From positions 85,203-149,202 of the forward strand of contig NZ_PXZO01000019.1 in NCBI RefSeq assembly GCF_003013475.1: DNA of 64,000 nt. The letters are read 5' to 3'. The notes under the pieces were generated by a model that saw only the letters and a list, made by a program, of their open reading frames with translations, was not told where the DNA came from and made no database searches. Below, in pieces: positions 35,691 to 44,524 of the stretch. The translations under genes were made by a program, and so were the position numbers. This DNA is from Brevibacillus porteri. GTDB taxonomy: Bacteria; Bacillota; Bacilli; Brevibacillales; Brevibacillaceae. Numbering within the stretch: position 1 is the first letter of the stretch; every line of letters begins with the position of its first letter.

Positions 35691-36408
35691 GCTTGGTCAA
35701 CTCCAGGAACAAGCTTTCCAATGATACGTCTGACTGAAAATGCTCGCGCAGCTCAGCAAAGGTTCCACTGAACAAGATTTTACCTTTGTTGATGATCCCG
35801 ACTCGATCGCACAGCTTCTCAGCAACCTCCAGTACGTGTGTGGAAAAGAATACGCTTCGACCGCTATCCGCATGTTCACGCATCATTTCTTTTAACGTAA
35901 AGGATGACTTGGGATCGAGTCCAGTCAAAGGCTCATCGAGAATCCACACTTCTGGCTGATGAATGAGCGCACCCATGATCATGATTTTTTGACGCATACC
36001 GTGCGAATAGCTCTGAATCGGATCCCCCAATGCGTTCTTCATGTCAAAGCGATCCGCCAACTGCAAAATCCGTTTTCCTCGTACCTCTTGAGGCACCTCG
36101 TAAATATCTGCCATGAAGCTGACATACTCCAGACCTTTCAGGCGCAAAAAAAGATCAGGGCTATCCGGTACATAACCGAATTGGCGTTTTGCTTCCAGTG
36201 CTTCGGATCGAATATTTTTTCCATTGATCGTGATCTCACCGTGATCCGGACGTGTGATCCCTGTGATCATTTTGATCGTGGTTGTTTTGCCAGCTCCATT
36301 TGGTCCGAGGAAGCCAAAAATTTCTCCTTTGGGCACTGTGAGATTCATTTGATCAACTGCTTTTATGATGCCGTTGTAGCTTTTCGTCACATTGACAAGT
36401 TCTATCAT
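35683..36408 (-). CDS. ABC transporter ATP-binding protein, exporter type
   Basis: This 241-residue ATPase has Walker A LGPNGAGKTT, signature YSHGMRQK and Walker B VWILDEPLTGLDP, wording typical of ABC-2 exporters (YthP/EcsA-like). I placed the start at ATG 36408, nine bases after AGGGGAGA; the open frame extends 18 codons further without a binding site. It forms a two-gene operon with the downstream permease. Confidence 0.9.
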   Translation of the reverse strand: MIELVNVTKSYNGIIKAVDQMNLTVPKGEIFGFLGPNGAGKTTTIKMITGITRPDHGEITINGKNIRSEALEAKRQFGYVPDSPDLFLRLKGLEYVSFMADIYEVPQEVRGKRILQLADRFDMKNALGDPIQSYSHGMRQKIMIMGALIHQPEVWILDEPLTGLDPKSSFTLKEMMREHADSGRSVFFSTHVLEVAEKLCDRVGIINKGKILFSGTFAELREHFQSDVSLESLFLELTKHE

Positions 36409-36504
36409 TGGTGTGTCTCCCCTCTCCCCCGCCGTTTTCAACATTTTTTCCTTTACTTCCACTCCTTTTATTACGAGTGGTTCAAAGAAAAGTTCCGGGA
36501 AAAG

Positions 36505-36534
36505 AAAAAGAGCCGTCGGTTATCCCAACGGCCC
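36505..36534 (-). terminator. Intrinsic terminator of the 138-aa protein gene
   Basis: On the minus strand GGGCCGTTGG pairs with CCGACGGCTC and is followed by TTTTTC. It lies 14 bases past the stop at 36548. Confidence 0.85.
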
Positions 36535-36547
36535 TCGTGAAAGCTTC

Positions 36548-36964
36548 TTAGTCTTGTGGTACAAAGCTACCATCACGCAGCATAGTCAATTCACCCATGA
36601 TGAATGCTAAATCTTCGCTCTCGCCGAACTTGCCACTTTCCTCCAACGCTTCCAAACGACGCAAAAGCATGTTAGCAAAATCTTGAATCTGTATCGGCTG
36701 CGCCTCCATATCTGCATCATCCAAAACTTCAAAACTAGTCAAGGCTTCCAAGTGGGTTACGATACGGAAACCGCCGATTTCCCCCAGGAACTCTTGCTTG
36801 TTCATTTTTGATTTCTCCAATTTTTGCAGCATGGACAAAATATCATTCGCTACCACGCTCGGAAAAGCAACCTGATAAAAGTTGCGATTTTTCGCTTCCT
36901 CGGTTTTGATTATCAAAACATCAATACCATCTGGCTTTTTTGCTTTTTTGCCAAACCCAAACAT
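36548..36964 (-). CDS. Conserved-looking cytoplasmic protein of unknown function (138 aa)
   Basis: The 138-residue product starts MFGFGKKAKKPDG at ATG 36964, six bases after GAGGTGG. It has no membrane segment or signal; residues 60-90 (QEFLGEIGGFRIVTHLEAL) and the acidic, Gln-rich centre suggest a small alpha-beta fold. I recognise no family. It has its own terminator and is followed by the ABC exporter operon on the same strand. Confidence 0.8.
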   Translation of the reverse strand: MFGFGKKAKKPDGIDVLIIKTEEAKNRNFYQVAFPSVVANDILSMLQKLEKSKMNKQEFLGEIGGFRIVTHLEALTSFEVLDDADMEAQPIQIQDFANMLLRRLEALEESGKFGESEDLAFIMGELTMLRDGSFVPQD

Positions 36965-37116
36965 ATATTCCACCTCAATCGTTCGATCTGTCCAACTCTC
37001 TCCATGATAGACATAATCCGAGAGTCAGACAACCCCTATCCATATATTAACTGGGCTATTTGTCTTTTTTGACACACACGCTAACGTAAAACGACTGCTT
37101 CCAAGTGAGGTGTGCC

Positions 37117-37734
37117 ATGAAAGTCAACTGGAAAAATTGGATGTTTATTCTCGCTCTCTCTTTGCTCGTCACAGGATGCATGACGCAAGTAAAGCAGGAG
37201 CAGGCAAAAAACAAGGCCAAAACACAGAGTAAGCCTGCCAAGCAGTCTGCCATCCAAAAGCTTGGCGATAACAAAATGGATGTGGTCCTCTTTTTGAAGC
37301 AAGCCGAGCATCAGCTGGAAAATGTATATTATGCTGCTGCGGACAATGCGAAGGGCAAATCTGAGTTTGAGGATGGTCTCGTCTTTCGTGAATTGCCTGA
37401 GCGCTTCGACAGTAAAGACAAGATAACGGGGTACTTCGGCCGTTTTTGGAGCCGTCCACTGGCAGAAGCCATGTACGACAACATGACGACCAAGCTGGTG
37501 AAGGAAAAAGTATACGTAGCAATCCCACGCGTCGACTATCCGACTCTGATCTCGGTACGAAACACGACTGTTCAAAAAAACAATGGAGAACTCAGTGTGA
37601 CCGTGGAGGATGTAACCGATTCTTCCTTTGCTTCTGACCGCACGCTGCGCTACCGACTCGTACGCGATCAAAAGACCAAACGGTTCGAAATCAAATCACG
37701 GGTGGGCGCTTATGGGAATGAACAATTTCAATAA
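37117..37734 (+). CDS. Lipoprotein, possibly IseA-like
   Basis: The 205-residue product has a lipoprotein signal (SLLVTGC, Cys21) and a basic, Lys/Gln-rich linker (residues 27-47), then a folded domain. Two segments, YYAAADNAKG...LVFRELPERFDSKDKI and TLRYRLVRDQKTKRFEI, recall the IseA/YoeB family, which inhibits D,L-endopeptidases in Bacillus. That similarity is from memory and weak. ATG 37117 lies behind GAGGTG. It is followed by the promoter of the pro operon. Confidence 0.75.
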   Translation: MKVNWKNWMFILALSLLVTGCMTQVKQEQAKNKAKTQSKPAKQSAIQKLGDNKMDVVLFLKQAEHQLENVYYAAADNAKGKSEFEDGLVFRELPERFDSKDKITGYFGRFWSRPLAEAMYDNMTTKLVKEKVYVAIPRVDYPTLISVRNTTVQKNNGELSVTVEDVTDSSFASDRTLRYRLVRDQKTKRFEIKSRVGAYGNEQFQ

Positions 37735-37739
37735 GCCTC

Positions 37740-37769
37740 TTGACATTTCTTGCAGACCAAGCGAATAAT
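37740..37769 (+). promoter_or_regulatory. SigA promoter of proBAC
   Basis: TTGACA (37740-37745), an 18-base spacer and AATAAT (37764-37769) lie about 25 bases before the T-box leader. Confidence 0.75.
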
Positions 37770-37794
37770 AGTGAATTAATAAGCACATAGTGAG

Positions 37795-38060
37795 CGGCAA
37801 TGACGGGGAATAGTAAAACCGCCCTTCAGGTCCAGAGAGCGAAATCCACCGGCTGAGAGGTTTCGTCCTTGAATCGATTTGAACCCACCCCAGAGCATCC
37901 AGGGAAGACCTGGACAGGTTTCTTTCACCTGTTATCAAAGAAAGAGAGCCGGGCGTTTCTGGCTGAAGTATGCCTTCAGTCCAAAACGTCAAATAAGGTG
38001 GTACCGCGTGAGGTTATCAAGCCCTTTCGTCCTTATCAAAGAGACGAGAGGGCTTTTTTG
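37795..38060 (+). promoter_or_regulatory. T-box riboswitch of proBAC, likely specifier CCC (proline)
   Basis: The leader contains the Stem I parts (AGTA at 37809-37812, GAGAGCGAAA, and GAA followed by CCC-A), the invariant T-box AAGGTGGTACCGCG (37994-38007) and a terminator AGCCCTTTCGTC/GACGAGAGGGCT-TTTTTT (38019-38059). In T-box structures the specifier lies just after the GAA of the S-turn; here that is CCC (37884-37886), followed by a purine. Uncharged tRNA-Pro would stabilise the antiterminator and turn on proline synthesis. Confidence 0.95.
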
Positions 38061-38083
38061 TATGCAAGAAGGGGGTTTTACGC

Positions 38084-39184
38084 ATGAAAAAGGGTAAGTT
38101 GCGTTTGGTAGTAAAGGTGGGAAGCAGTTCGATTGCAGCAGCTACAGGCGGTGTTGATCCGGCGAAAATGTCGCTGCTCGTCTCGGCTATCAGCCAATTG
38201 CGCGAAGCGGGTCATCAGGTTGTCTTAGTCTCCTCGGGAGCTGTCGCCAGCGGCTATCAACGTCTCGGCTATCAGCAGCGACCGCGATCCTTGGCAGCCA
38301 AGCAAGCAGCGGCAGCTATCGGGCAAAGCTTGTTGATGCAGACCTATACGCAAATGTTTGGCGCCCATAACTTCAGCGTGGCGCAAATTTTGCTGACACG
38401 CGGTGACTTTTCTCACAAGGAACGGTATCAGCACGCATTTTCCACATTGTCACTGCTTTTGGATAAAAATATTTTGCCAATCATCAACGAAAACGACACG
38501 GTATCCGTAGCGGAATTGACCTTCGGAGACAATGATATGCTTGGCGCACTCGTCGCTGGTCTCATCCATGCTGATTTGTACACGATCCTGACTGATACGA
38601 ATGGCTTGTATGATAAAGACCCACGTTATCATGCTGATGCCAAACATATGGGCTGGCTCGAATGTGTGACAGACGAAATCGAGGCACTTGCAGGCGGAGC
38701 TTCCCAACTGGGAACAGGCGGTATGCGCTCCAAGCTGATCGCAGCAAAAACCGCCCAATCATTAGGAATTCCGAGCTTTATCGGAAAATTGACGAATACC
38801 ACTGATTTGTTGGCTGTCCTTACTGGCAACGGGAATGGCACCTATGTCAACTATCATCCAGAAGCACCTGCAACGAACGGCGTTCCTACACGCAAGCAAT
38901 GGATTGCGCTTCACTCCCCTACCCGCGGAAAAATCACGATTGATAGCGGTGCAGCAGAAGCGATTTTGGAAAAAAGCAAAAGCTTGCTCTTGGCAGGTGT
39001 CCGCGATGTATCTGGCATGTTCGAGCAAGGTGAGGTTATCGAGGTTTACTTTGAGGGTACGTTGATCGGTCGCGGTATCAGCAGATTTACTGCAGCACAG
39101 TTAAGTGATTTTCTTTCCCCTGATAACGTAACGCGACACAGCGGTACTGTTATACATCGGGATGAATGGACGCCTGTCATCTAA
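38084..39184 (+). CDS. proB: Glutamate 5-kinase
   Basis: This 366-residue enzyme phosphorylates glutamate in the first step of proline biosynthesis. The amino acid kinase domain has VVKVGSSSIA near the N-terminus, VLVSSGAVASGYQ, INENDTVSVAEL and GTGGMRSKLIAAK. A C-terminal PUA domain follows after about 275 (GKITIDSGAAEAIL). AAGGGGG lies eight bases before ATG. It is first in the operon and preceded by a proline T-box. Confidence 0.97.
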   Translation: MKKGKLRLVVKVGSSSIAAATGGVDPAKMSLLVSAISQLREAGHQVVLVSSGAVASGYQRLGYQQRPRSLAAKQAAAAIGQSLLMQTYTQMFGAHNFSVAQILLTRGDFSHKERYQHAFSTLSLLLDKNILPIINENDTVSVAELTFGDNDMLGALVAGLIHADLYTILTDTNGLYDKDPRYHADAKHMGWLECVTDEIEALAGGASQLGTGGMRSKLIAAKTAQSLGIPSFIGKLTNTTDLLAVLTGNGNGTYVNYHPEAPATNGVPTRKQWIALHSPTRGKITIDSGAAEAILEKSKSLLLAGVRDVSGMFEQGEVIEVYFEGTLIGRGISRFTAAQLSDFLSPDNVTRHSGTVIHRDEWTPVI

Positions 39185-39223
39185 ACGAATCCATGTAGAT
39201 AGAAAGAAGGAGTTGGAGAAACC

Positions 39224-40492
39224 ATGGAAATCTTGAAGGAAAAAGTGCATACACAAATGAGCCTGGCCAAACAGGCCTCACGAAAAATGGCAATACTCTC
39301 TCGCAAAGAAAAAGACCAGGTGCTCGTCGCAATCGGCAACCAGCTGCTGGCTGATGAGGACGTCATTCTCTCAGAAAACGCCAAGGACCTCGCCCTCGCG
39401 GAAGCAAATGGTCAGCCTGCTTCCTATCTGGACCGTCTCCTGTTGACGCCGGAGCGAATTGCACAGCTCGTGGATAGTCTAGCGCAGCTGGTATCCCTCG
39501 ATGATCCGGTCGGGGAACGAATCGACTCGTGGACACGTCCAAATGGACTTTTTATCGAACAAATCCGCGTCCCTCTCGGCGTCATTGGAATGGTGTACGA
39601 AGCCAGACCGAACGTCACCGTTGACGCAGCAGCTATCGCTATTAAAACGGGAAATGCGATCGTCTTGCGCGGCAGCCACAGCGCTGTTCACAGCAATCTC
39701 GCTTTGACGACTAGCATTCGTCAAGCGCTCACTGCGACCGGACTTGACGCAGAAACGGTGCAGTACTTGCCTTTTGCCGAACATGCCTCTGTCGATTATT
39801 TGTGCACCGCCAATGGTCTCGTCGATGTCATCATCCCTCGGGGTGGCGCAGGACTGATCCAGCGAGTTCTGCAAATCGCAAGCGTACCTGTACTCGAAAC
39901 AGGCGTCGGAAACTGCCACATTTATGTGGATGAAGCAGCTCAGTATGACATGGCTGAAAGCATCGTGATCAATGCCAAAACGAGTCGACCTGCCGTATGC
40001 AATGCTGCTGAAACACTGCTTGTGCACAGCAGTTGGTCACAGGAAAATCAACGAGCCTTGCTCCAAAAGCTACTGGCGAAGGGCGTTGAGCTCCGTGCTT
40101 GTGAGCGTACGATAGAGCTGCATTCCGACCTCTCCACTCAACTGCACCATGCAACGGCAGAAGACTGGGATACGGAATACTCTGCGCTGATTCTTTCGGT
40201 TCGCACTGTTGATAGCCTGAGCGAGGCCATTGAACATATTACAGCGCATACTTCCGGCCATTCAGAGGCAATCGTAACGGAAGATGAAGTCGCAGCCCGT
40301 CAGTTTTTGACTGCGATCGATGCCACAGCGGTTTATCACAACGCCTCTACCCGCTTTACAGATGGTGGAGAATTCGGCTTCGGTGCCGAAATAGGCATCA
40401 GCACGCAAAAGCTTCACGCTCGCGGGCCAATGGGCTTGCCAGCGCTCACTTCTTACAAGTATGTCGTACGCGGAAACGGCCAAATCCGATAG
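39224..40492 (+). CDS. proA: Glutamate-5-semialdehyde dehydrogenase (gamma-glutamyl phosphate reductase)
   Basis: This 422-residue NADPH enzyme reduces gamma-glutamyl phosphate to the semialdehyde. Landmarks are GVIGMVYEARPNVTVDAA, the GNAIVLRGSHSAVHSN cofactor region, and the catalytic Cys in SRPAVCNAAETLLVH. AGAAGGAG precedes ATG. It lies 39 bases after proB in the proBAC operon. Confidence 0.97.
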   Translation: MEILKEKVHTQMSLAKQASRKMAILSRKEKDQVLVAIGNQLLADEDVILSENAKDLALAEANGQPASYLDRLLLTPERIAQLVDSLAQLVSLDDPVGERIDSWTRPNGLFIEQIRVPLGVIGMVYEARPNVTVDAAAIAIKTGNAIVLRGSHSAVHSNLALTTSIRQALTATGLDAETVQYLPFAEHASVDYLCTANGLVDVIIPRGGAGLIQRVLQIASVPVLETGVGNCHIYVDEAAQYDMAESIVINAKTSRPAVCNAAETLLVHSSWSQENQRALLQKLLAKGVELRACERTIELHSDLSTQLHHATAEDWDTEYSALILSVRTVDSLSEAIEHITAHTSGHSEAIVTEDEVAARQFLTAIDATAVYHNASTRFTDGGEFGFGAEIGISTQKLHARGPMGLPALTSYKYVVRGNGQIR

Positions 40493-40512
40493 TCCAAAGG
40501 GAGGGAATCACC

Positions 40513-41355
40513 ATGAGTAACCAAGCAACAATGATTACAGAAGGGCGGATCGGTTTTCTCGGTGCAGGCTCGATCGTGGAGGCCATGCTTTCCGGTATCG
40601 TAAAGAAAGGCTTACTCCCTTCTGAGCGTATTACCGTCTCCAACCGCAATAATATGGAGCGTTTGGAACAGTTGGCAAATGACTACGGGGTAACTGCTAC
40701 TCAGGACAAATTTGAGGTAGTCCGCTCTTCCGATATTTTGATTTTGGCCATCAAGCCGAAGGATGCAGCAGAGGCTTTGCAGGATTTGCGTGGAGTTGTT
40801 CGTTCGGACCAATTGATCATTTCGGTGGTTGCTGGCGTCTCCACCAGCTTGATCGGAGAGTGGCTCGGTGCAGAGTGCCCGATCATCCGCACGATGCCCA
40901 ATACATCGTCTGCGGTTGGTTTGTCTGCTACAGGACTGTGCGCGAATCCTTTTGTCCAGGAAGAGCACCGCGAGCTAGCTACCAAACTTTTCGAAGCAAT
41001 TGGCACCGTATATGAAGTCGCCGAGGAAGAGCTGGACATCATTACTGGATTGTCTGGAAGCGGTCCTGCATATATTTACTATTTGGTAGAGGCTATGATG
41101 GGGGCAGGTGCCACAGCGGGACTGGATCGGGAAATGGCACGCCAATTAACGCTGCAAACCGTGATCGGCGCGGCACATATGCTGCTCGATACACGCGAAG
41201 AGCCTTCTACTCTCCGCCAAAAAGTAACGAGTCCGGGTGGAACGACCCAGGCTGGACTGGAAGTATTGGAAGCCTATCAATTCCAGGAGGCCGTCACTGC
41301 AGCCATCCTGCGCGCTGCGGAAAGATCGCGGGAGATGGGGGCACACTACCAGTAA
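40513..41355 (+). CDS. proC: Pyrroline-5-carboxylate reductase
   Basis: This 280-residue enzyme catalyses the last step of proline synthesis using NADPH. It has a Rossmann start (GRIGFLGAGSIVEAMLSG) and the C-terminal signature ITGLSGSGPAYIYYLVEAM plus KVTSPGGTTQAGLEVL. Binding site AGGGAGGG, 20 bases after proA. With proB and proA it makes one complete glutamate-to-proline operon. Confidence 0.97.
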   Translation: MSNQATMITEGRIGFLGAGSIVEAMLSGIVKKGLLPSERITVSNRNNMERLEQLANDYGVTATQDKFEVVRSSDILILAIKPKDAAEALQDLRGVVRSDQLIISVVAGVSTSLIGEWLGAECPIIRTMPNTSSAVGLSATGLCANPFVQEEHRELATKLFEAIGTVYEVAEEELDIITGLSGSGPAYIYYLVEAMMGAGATAGLDREMARQLTLQTVIGAAHMLLDTREEPSTLRQKVTSPGGTTQAGLEVLEAYQFQEAVTAAILRAAERSREMGAHYQ

Positions 41356-41432
41356 ATTCGTTTTGTCCCCCCTCCTTGTCATGTATAATAAAAAAGATCA
41401 AGCATAGTCGAGAAATTGACGAAGGAGGTCCC

Positions 41433-42239
41433 ATGGAAATTTACGCCTTGTACGGCACCAGTGGAACAGGAAAAAGCACCAGTGCATTAGAACTTGCTCA
41501 CCGAATGAACATCGACGCCATTATTGATGATGGCATCCTGATTTACCAGGGACGCAAGGTGGCCGGAACCTCTGCCAAATATGAGAAGACAAAAATTCAG
41601 GCGGTAAAACGAGCTATTTTTCATTATAAGGAGCACGCTGAAGAAGTACGGCGAAGTCTCGGCGAGATTCAACCAAGCCGACTACTCGTGTTAGGAACTT
41701 CTCAGCGGATGATTGGTCGCATCGTGGAAGCTCTGCATTTGCCTTTGCAGGTGGACTTCATCCCGATTGAATCCATCAAGCCTCAGCAGGAAATCGAGGC
41801 TGCCCGCTACGTGCGGGAAACAATGGGCAAGCACACGATACCCATTCCGCGTGTCGAGGTAGAAAAAGATTTCCTCCAGCGCCTCATCTCCTCTGCCCAA
41901 CAGATTTTCAGCTCGAAAAAAGAAGTGATTGGGGAAACAACCGTAGTACATCCTCCGTTTTCAGGCGGACGTATCATGATTCATCCCCAGGTGTTGCGAA
42001 AAATCGTAGAAGCGACCTGCGACCAGTTTGACGAGGTCCATCATGTGGTCAAGATCGTCTCCAGCTTTGAGGATTTGCCTCGGTTTCAGGTTTCAATTGC
42101 TCTTCAACTGCCTTACATGACAAATATTCCAGCACTTATCCATGCCCTTCAATCTACGTTGTACAAAGAAGCTCAATATTGTCTCAATATCGCTCCCGCA
42201 AGCATCGACATCGTCGTTTCTTCGCTGGAGCTATCCTGA
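41433..42239 (+). CDS. P-loop NTPase / Asp23-Gls24-like fusion protein of unknown function
   Basis: This is a 268-residue cytoplasmic protein. Residues 1-20 give a beta strand and Walker A (GTSGTGKST at 8-16). The next 100 residues include LLVLGTSQRMIGRIVEAL. Residues 178-264 (GRIMIHPQVLRKIVEATC, then FQVSIALQLPYMTNIPALIHAL and IDIVVSSL) resemble the Asp23/Gls24 alkaline-shock domain, including the strand and NIP-helix order. The combination of a nucleotide-binding domain with an Asp23-like domain is not one I know. ATG 41433 lies behind GAAGGAGG. It stands 77 bases after proC and has its own terminator. Confidence 0.85.
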   Translation: MEIYALYGTSGTGKSTSALELAHRMNIDAIIDDGILIYQGRKVAGTSAKYEKTKIQAVKRAIFHYKEHAEEVRRSLGEIQPSRLLVLGTSQRMIGRIVEALHLPLQVDFIPIESIKPQQEIEAARYVRETMGKHTIPIPRVEVEKDFLQRLISSAQQIFSSKKEVIGETTVVHPPFSGGRIMIHPQVLRKIVEATCDQFDEVHHVVKIVSSFEDLPRFQVSIALQLPYMTNIPALIHALQSTLYKEAQYCLNIAPASIDIVVSSLELS

Positions 42240-42267
42240 TCCGGTCCTTTGCGACCGGATTTTTTTG
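42239..42267 (+). terminator. Intrinsic terminator of the P-loop/Asp23 gene
   Basis: ATCCGGTC pairs with GACCGGAT and is followed by TTTTTTT, overlapping the stop codon. Confidence 0.92.
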
Positions 42268-42342
42268 GCTGCAATCCTCAGGGGTTAACATCCTGACTTG
42301 TTGCTCATCCTAAACATGATTCCATCTGAAAGGAGCAACCCG

Positions 42343-42663
42343 ATGCCATCCATCCTGTCTTCCAAACCCTTTACACAAGCTCCAATTCCTGAACCGCCTA
42401 AGGTCATTACGACAAAGGACTTGAGCTATCTCAAGGATGCTTTGTCATGGGAACTGATCGCTTTCAAAAAGCTGCATGCTTTCGCACAACAAGCTACTGA
42501 TCCCCAGGTCAAGCAATGTCTGGAGCAGCAAGGACAAATGCACCAGCGACACTACCAAAAACTACTGAGTCACCTGCAAAACAACAACACCGCAGTGATG
42601 GCGACCATTCCGCAGACACAGTCCCAGCAACAGCAATCCCAGCCACAACATCAAATGCAATAA
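42343..42663 (+). CDS. Spore coat-associated protein, CotF-like (106 aa)
   Basis: This is a 106-residue protein. After a proline-rich start (QAPIPEPPKVITTKD), a helical core (LSYLKDALSWELIAFKKLHAF, QQGQMHQRHYQKLLSHL) is followed by a Gln-rich tail ending HQMQ. It resembles the short proteins that precede CotF-family genes in sporeformers. ATG 42343 lies behind AAAGGAG. The next gene is a clear CotF-family protein 13 bases later, so the two probably act together in the spore coat. Confidence 0.8.
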   Translation: MPSILSSKPFTQAPIPEPPKVITTKDLSYLKDALSWELIAFKKLHAFAQQATDPQVKQCLEQQGQMHQRHYQKLLSHLQNNNTAVMATIPQTQSQQQQSQPQHQMQ

Positions 42664-42676
42664 GGGAGGAATCGGG

Positions 42677-43009
42677 ATGCCAAACCAAAACCAGATCGCC
42701 AATCCGCAATCCGGTCAGCTGCCACAAGTAAAAGGTCCGCAAATGAACGATCGTGACTACCTCAACGACTGTCTGGCTACGTGCAAGTATTTAACGGATA
42801 ACTTTAACGTCGCCGTTCGGGAAGCCAGCCACCAGCAGCTTTATGATGACATGGTACAAATTTTGAATGAAACCCATCAGTCAGCACGCGATGCTTTCAA
42901 TCTCATGTTCCAAAAAGGATGGTACAAGCTGGAGGCTGCTGAACAGCAACAACTGCAGCAAGCTTATCAGCAGTTTAGCGGGTACTCCACGCAGTTCCCT
43001 TATCATTGA
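42677..43009 (+). CDS. Spore coat protein, CotF family (YhcQ-like)
   Basis: This 110-residue protein has the CotF-family core: MNDRDYLNDCLATCKYLTDNFN, then LYDDMVQILNETHQSARDAFN and FQKGWYKLEAAEQQQLQQAYQQF, ending in an aromatic YSTQFPYH. CotF proteins are assembled into the spore coat. AGGGAGGAATCGGG precedes ATG. It forms a two-gene unit with the upstream coat-like gene and ends at a bidirectional terminator. Confidence 0.9.
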   Translation: MPNQNQIANPQSGQLPQVKGPQMNDRDYLNDCLATCKYLTDNFNVAVREASHQQLYDDMVQILNETHQSARDAFNLMFQKGWYKLEAAEQQQLQQAYQQFSGYSTQFPYH

Positions 43010-43016
43010 AATAGCA

Positions 43017-43048
43017 GAAGACACCTGACCCAAGCAGGTGTCTTCTTT
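43017..43048. terminator. Shared terminator between the coat gene and the MocR gene
   Basis: GAAGACACCTG pairs perfectly with CAGGTGTCTTC. It lies between convergent genes and could stop transcription in both directions, though T-tracts are short. Confidence 0.8.
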
Positions 43049-43051
43049 CCA

Positions 43052-44500
43052 TTAACCCTTACCACGGAGGAGCTGAGATAAGACAAATAACGCCCTTTCC
43101 ATGTCGGCTTCCTCTGCATACACATAGGACAAGCGAAGATGATGACTATCCGTCTGATCATAAACAAAGCCGGGATTTAACAGGACACCTTTTGCCAATG
43201 CTTCCGTAAAAAGCTTGCGCATCGAAACCGCCTGATGCAGACGAATCCAAATATAAAAACCGCCATGTGGTATACGCCAATCTGCCAAATCGTCAAACCA
43301 GCGAGTAAGCCATTCGCACATCCTGTCCCTTCTGTGTCGCAGTGCCGCTCTTAGCTGATCCAGATGCCGGGAATATCTCTCGCTTGTGAGCCATTCTGTC
43401 GCCACCCATTGGGAAATAGCACTCGCTCCGTAGTCCGTCTGCATTTTCACATCCGCGAGGCGTTCAATGACAGGCTCAGGCCCTACAATCCAGCCAATCC
43501 GCAGCCCCGGACTGAGTGTTTTGGACAAGCTGCCCAAATACAAGACCAGCCCGCTCTGATCCCTCGCCTTCAACGGCAATGGCCCCGGTTCGTCCAACCA
43601 CAATTCTCCATAAACATCGTCTTCCAACACAGGCAGTCTCTCCCGCTCGCATGCTACCAGCACTTCCTCCCTTCGATTCTCTGAGAGGCTAATCCCTGTC
43701 GGATTGTGGTAAGTCGAAATCGTATAGAGTAGGGCAGCGTTATGCGCCTGTTTTTGTCTCGTAAGCACTTGGGGAGAGATTCCTTCCGCATCCATCGGTA
43801 CACCGACCAGACGCATTCCCGATGATTGAAACAAAGGCAGAGAGAATAAATACGAAGGCTGTTCGAGCAAGATGGCAGATCCACGGTGAAGAATGCCAAT
43901 CGATATCAACTGCAAGGCTTGAAGGGCCCCCGAAACGACCAAAATAGAAGCCGGAGAAGCTTCAATCCCCCTGCTCCGCAAATGGTTGCTGATCGCCTGG
44001 CGCAAAGGCAACAGCCCTTTTGGCTCCGAATATCCGAGATGTGTCATTTTGCCTTGCAAGCTAGCCATGACCTCTTCCATCTCGACAACAGGAATCAAGC
44101 TAGGCGACAGCTCACCTGTCCCCAGTCGAATGTACCTCGGGTCTGGCTCATAACGATTGATATCCTGAATCGTCGGCGAGTTGGGTAGATGCGCGCCTGC
44201 CTGAACGTATCCCAGCCAATTCGGGGGAGGGGCGGTCGTCAGCAAGGACCACGTATTGTTGCTAACGACGGAACCACTGCCCACTGTTGCTTCAATGAAG
44301 CCATCCGCCTTTAGCTCTTCCAACGCCGTCACTACCGTGCTGCGGTTTACATCAAAGGCTTGCGCTAACGCTCTTTGTGTTGGCAATTTACTATTGATCG
44401 GCCACTCACCGCCTGCGATTTTCCCCTTGATATAAGCCACGATCTGCGCGTAAATCGGTATGTCAGATGATTTGTCAGGCTTCCAGTCTATCGTCAACAC
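43052..44500 (-). CDS. MocR/PdxR-type regulator (GntR HTH fused to aminotransferase domain)
   Basis: This is a 482-residue protein. The N-terminal winged helix-turn-helix (AGGEWPINSKLPTQRALAQAF, then VNRSTVVTALEEL) is followed by an aspartate-aminotransferase-like domain with the PLP-binding lysine in SLSKTLSPGLRIGW. MocR-type proteins sense PLP-adducts and regulate neighbouring genes. GTG 44500 is the best start, eight to nine bases after AGGAGG. It diverges from a LysE-family exporter, its probable target. Confidence 0.92.
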   Translation of the reverse strand: MLTIDWKPDKSSDIPIYAQIVAYIKGKIAGGEWPINSKLPTQRALAQAFDVNRSTVVTALEELKADGFIEATVGSGSVVSNNTWSLLTTAPPPNWLGYVQAGAHLPNSPTIQDINRYEPDPRYIRLGTGELSPSLIPVVEMEEVMASLQGKMTHLGYSEPKGLLPLRQAISNHLRSRGIEASPASILVVSGALQALQLISIGILHRGSAILLEQPSYLFSLPLFQSSGMRLVGVPMDAEGISPQVLTRQKQAHNAALLYTISTYHNPTGISLSENRREEVLVACERERLPVLEDDVYGELWLDEPGPLPLKARDQSGLVLYLGSLSKTLSPGLRIGWIVGPEPVIERLADVKMQTDYGASAISQWVATEWLTSERYSRHLDQLRAALRHRRDRMCEWLTRWFDDLADWRIPHGGFYIWIRLHQAVSMRKLFTEALAKGVLLNPGFVYDQTDSHHLRLSYVYAEEADMERALFVLSQLLRGKG

Positions 44501-44524
44501 AAGCACATTCCTCCTCGTCTTATC

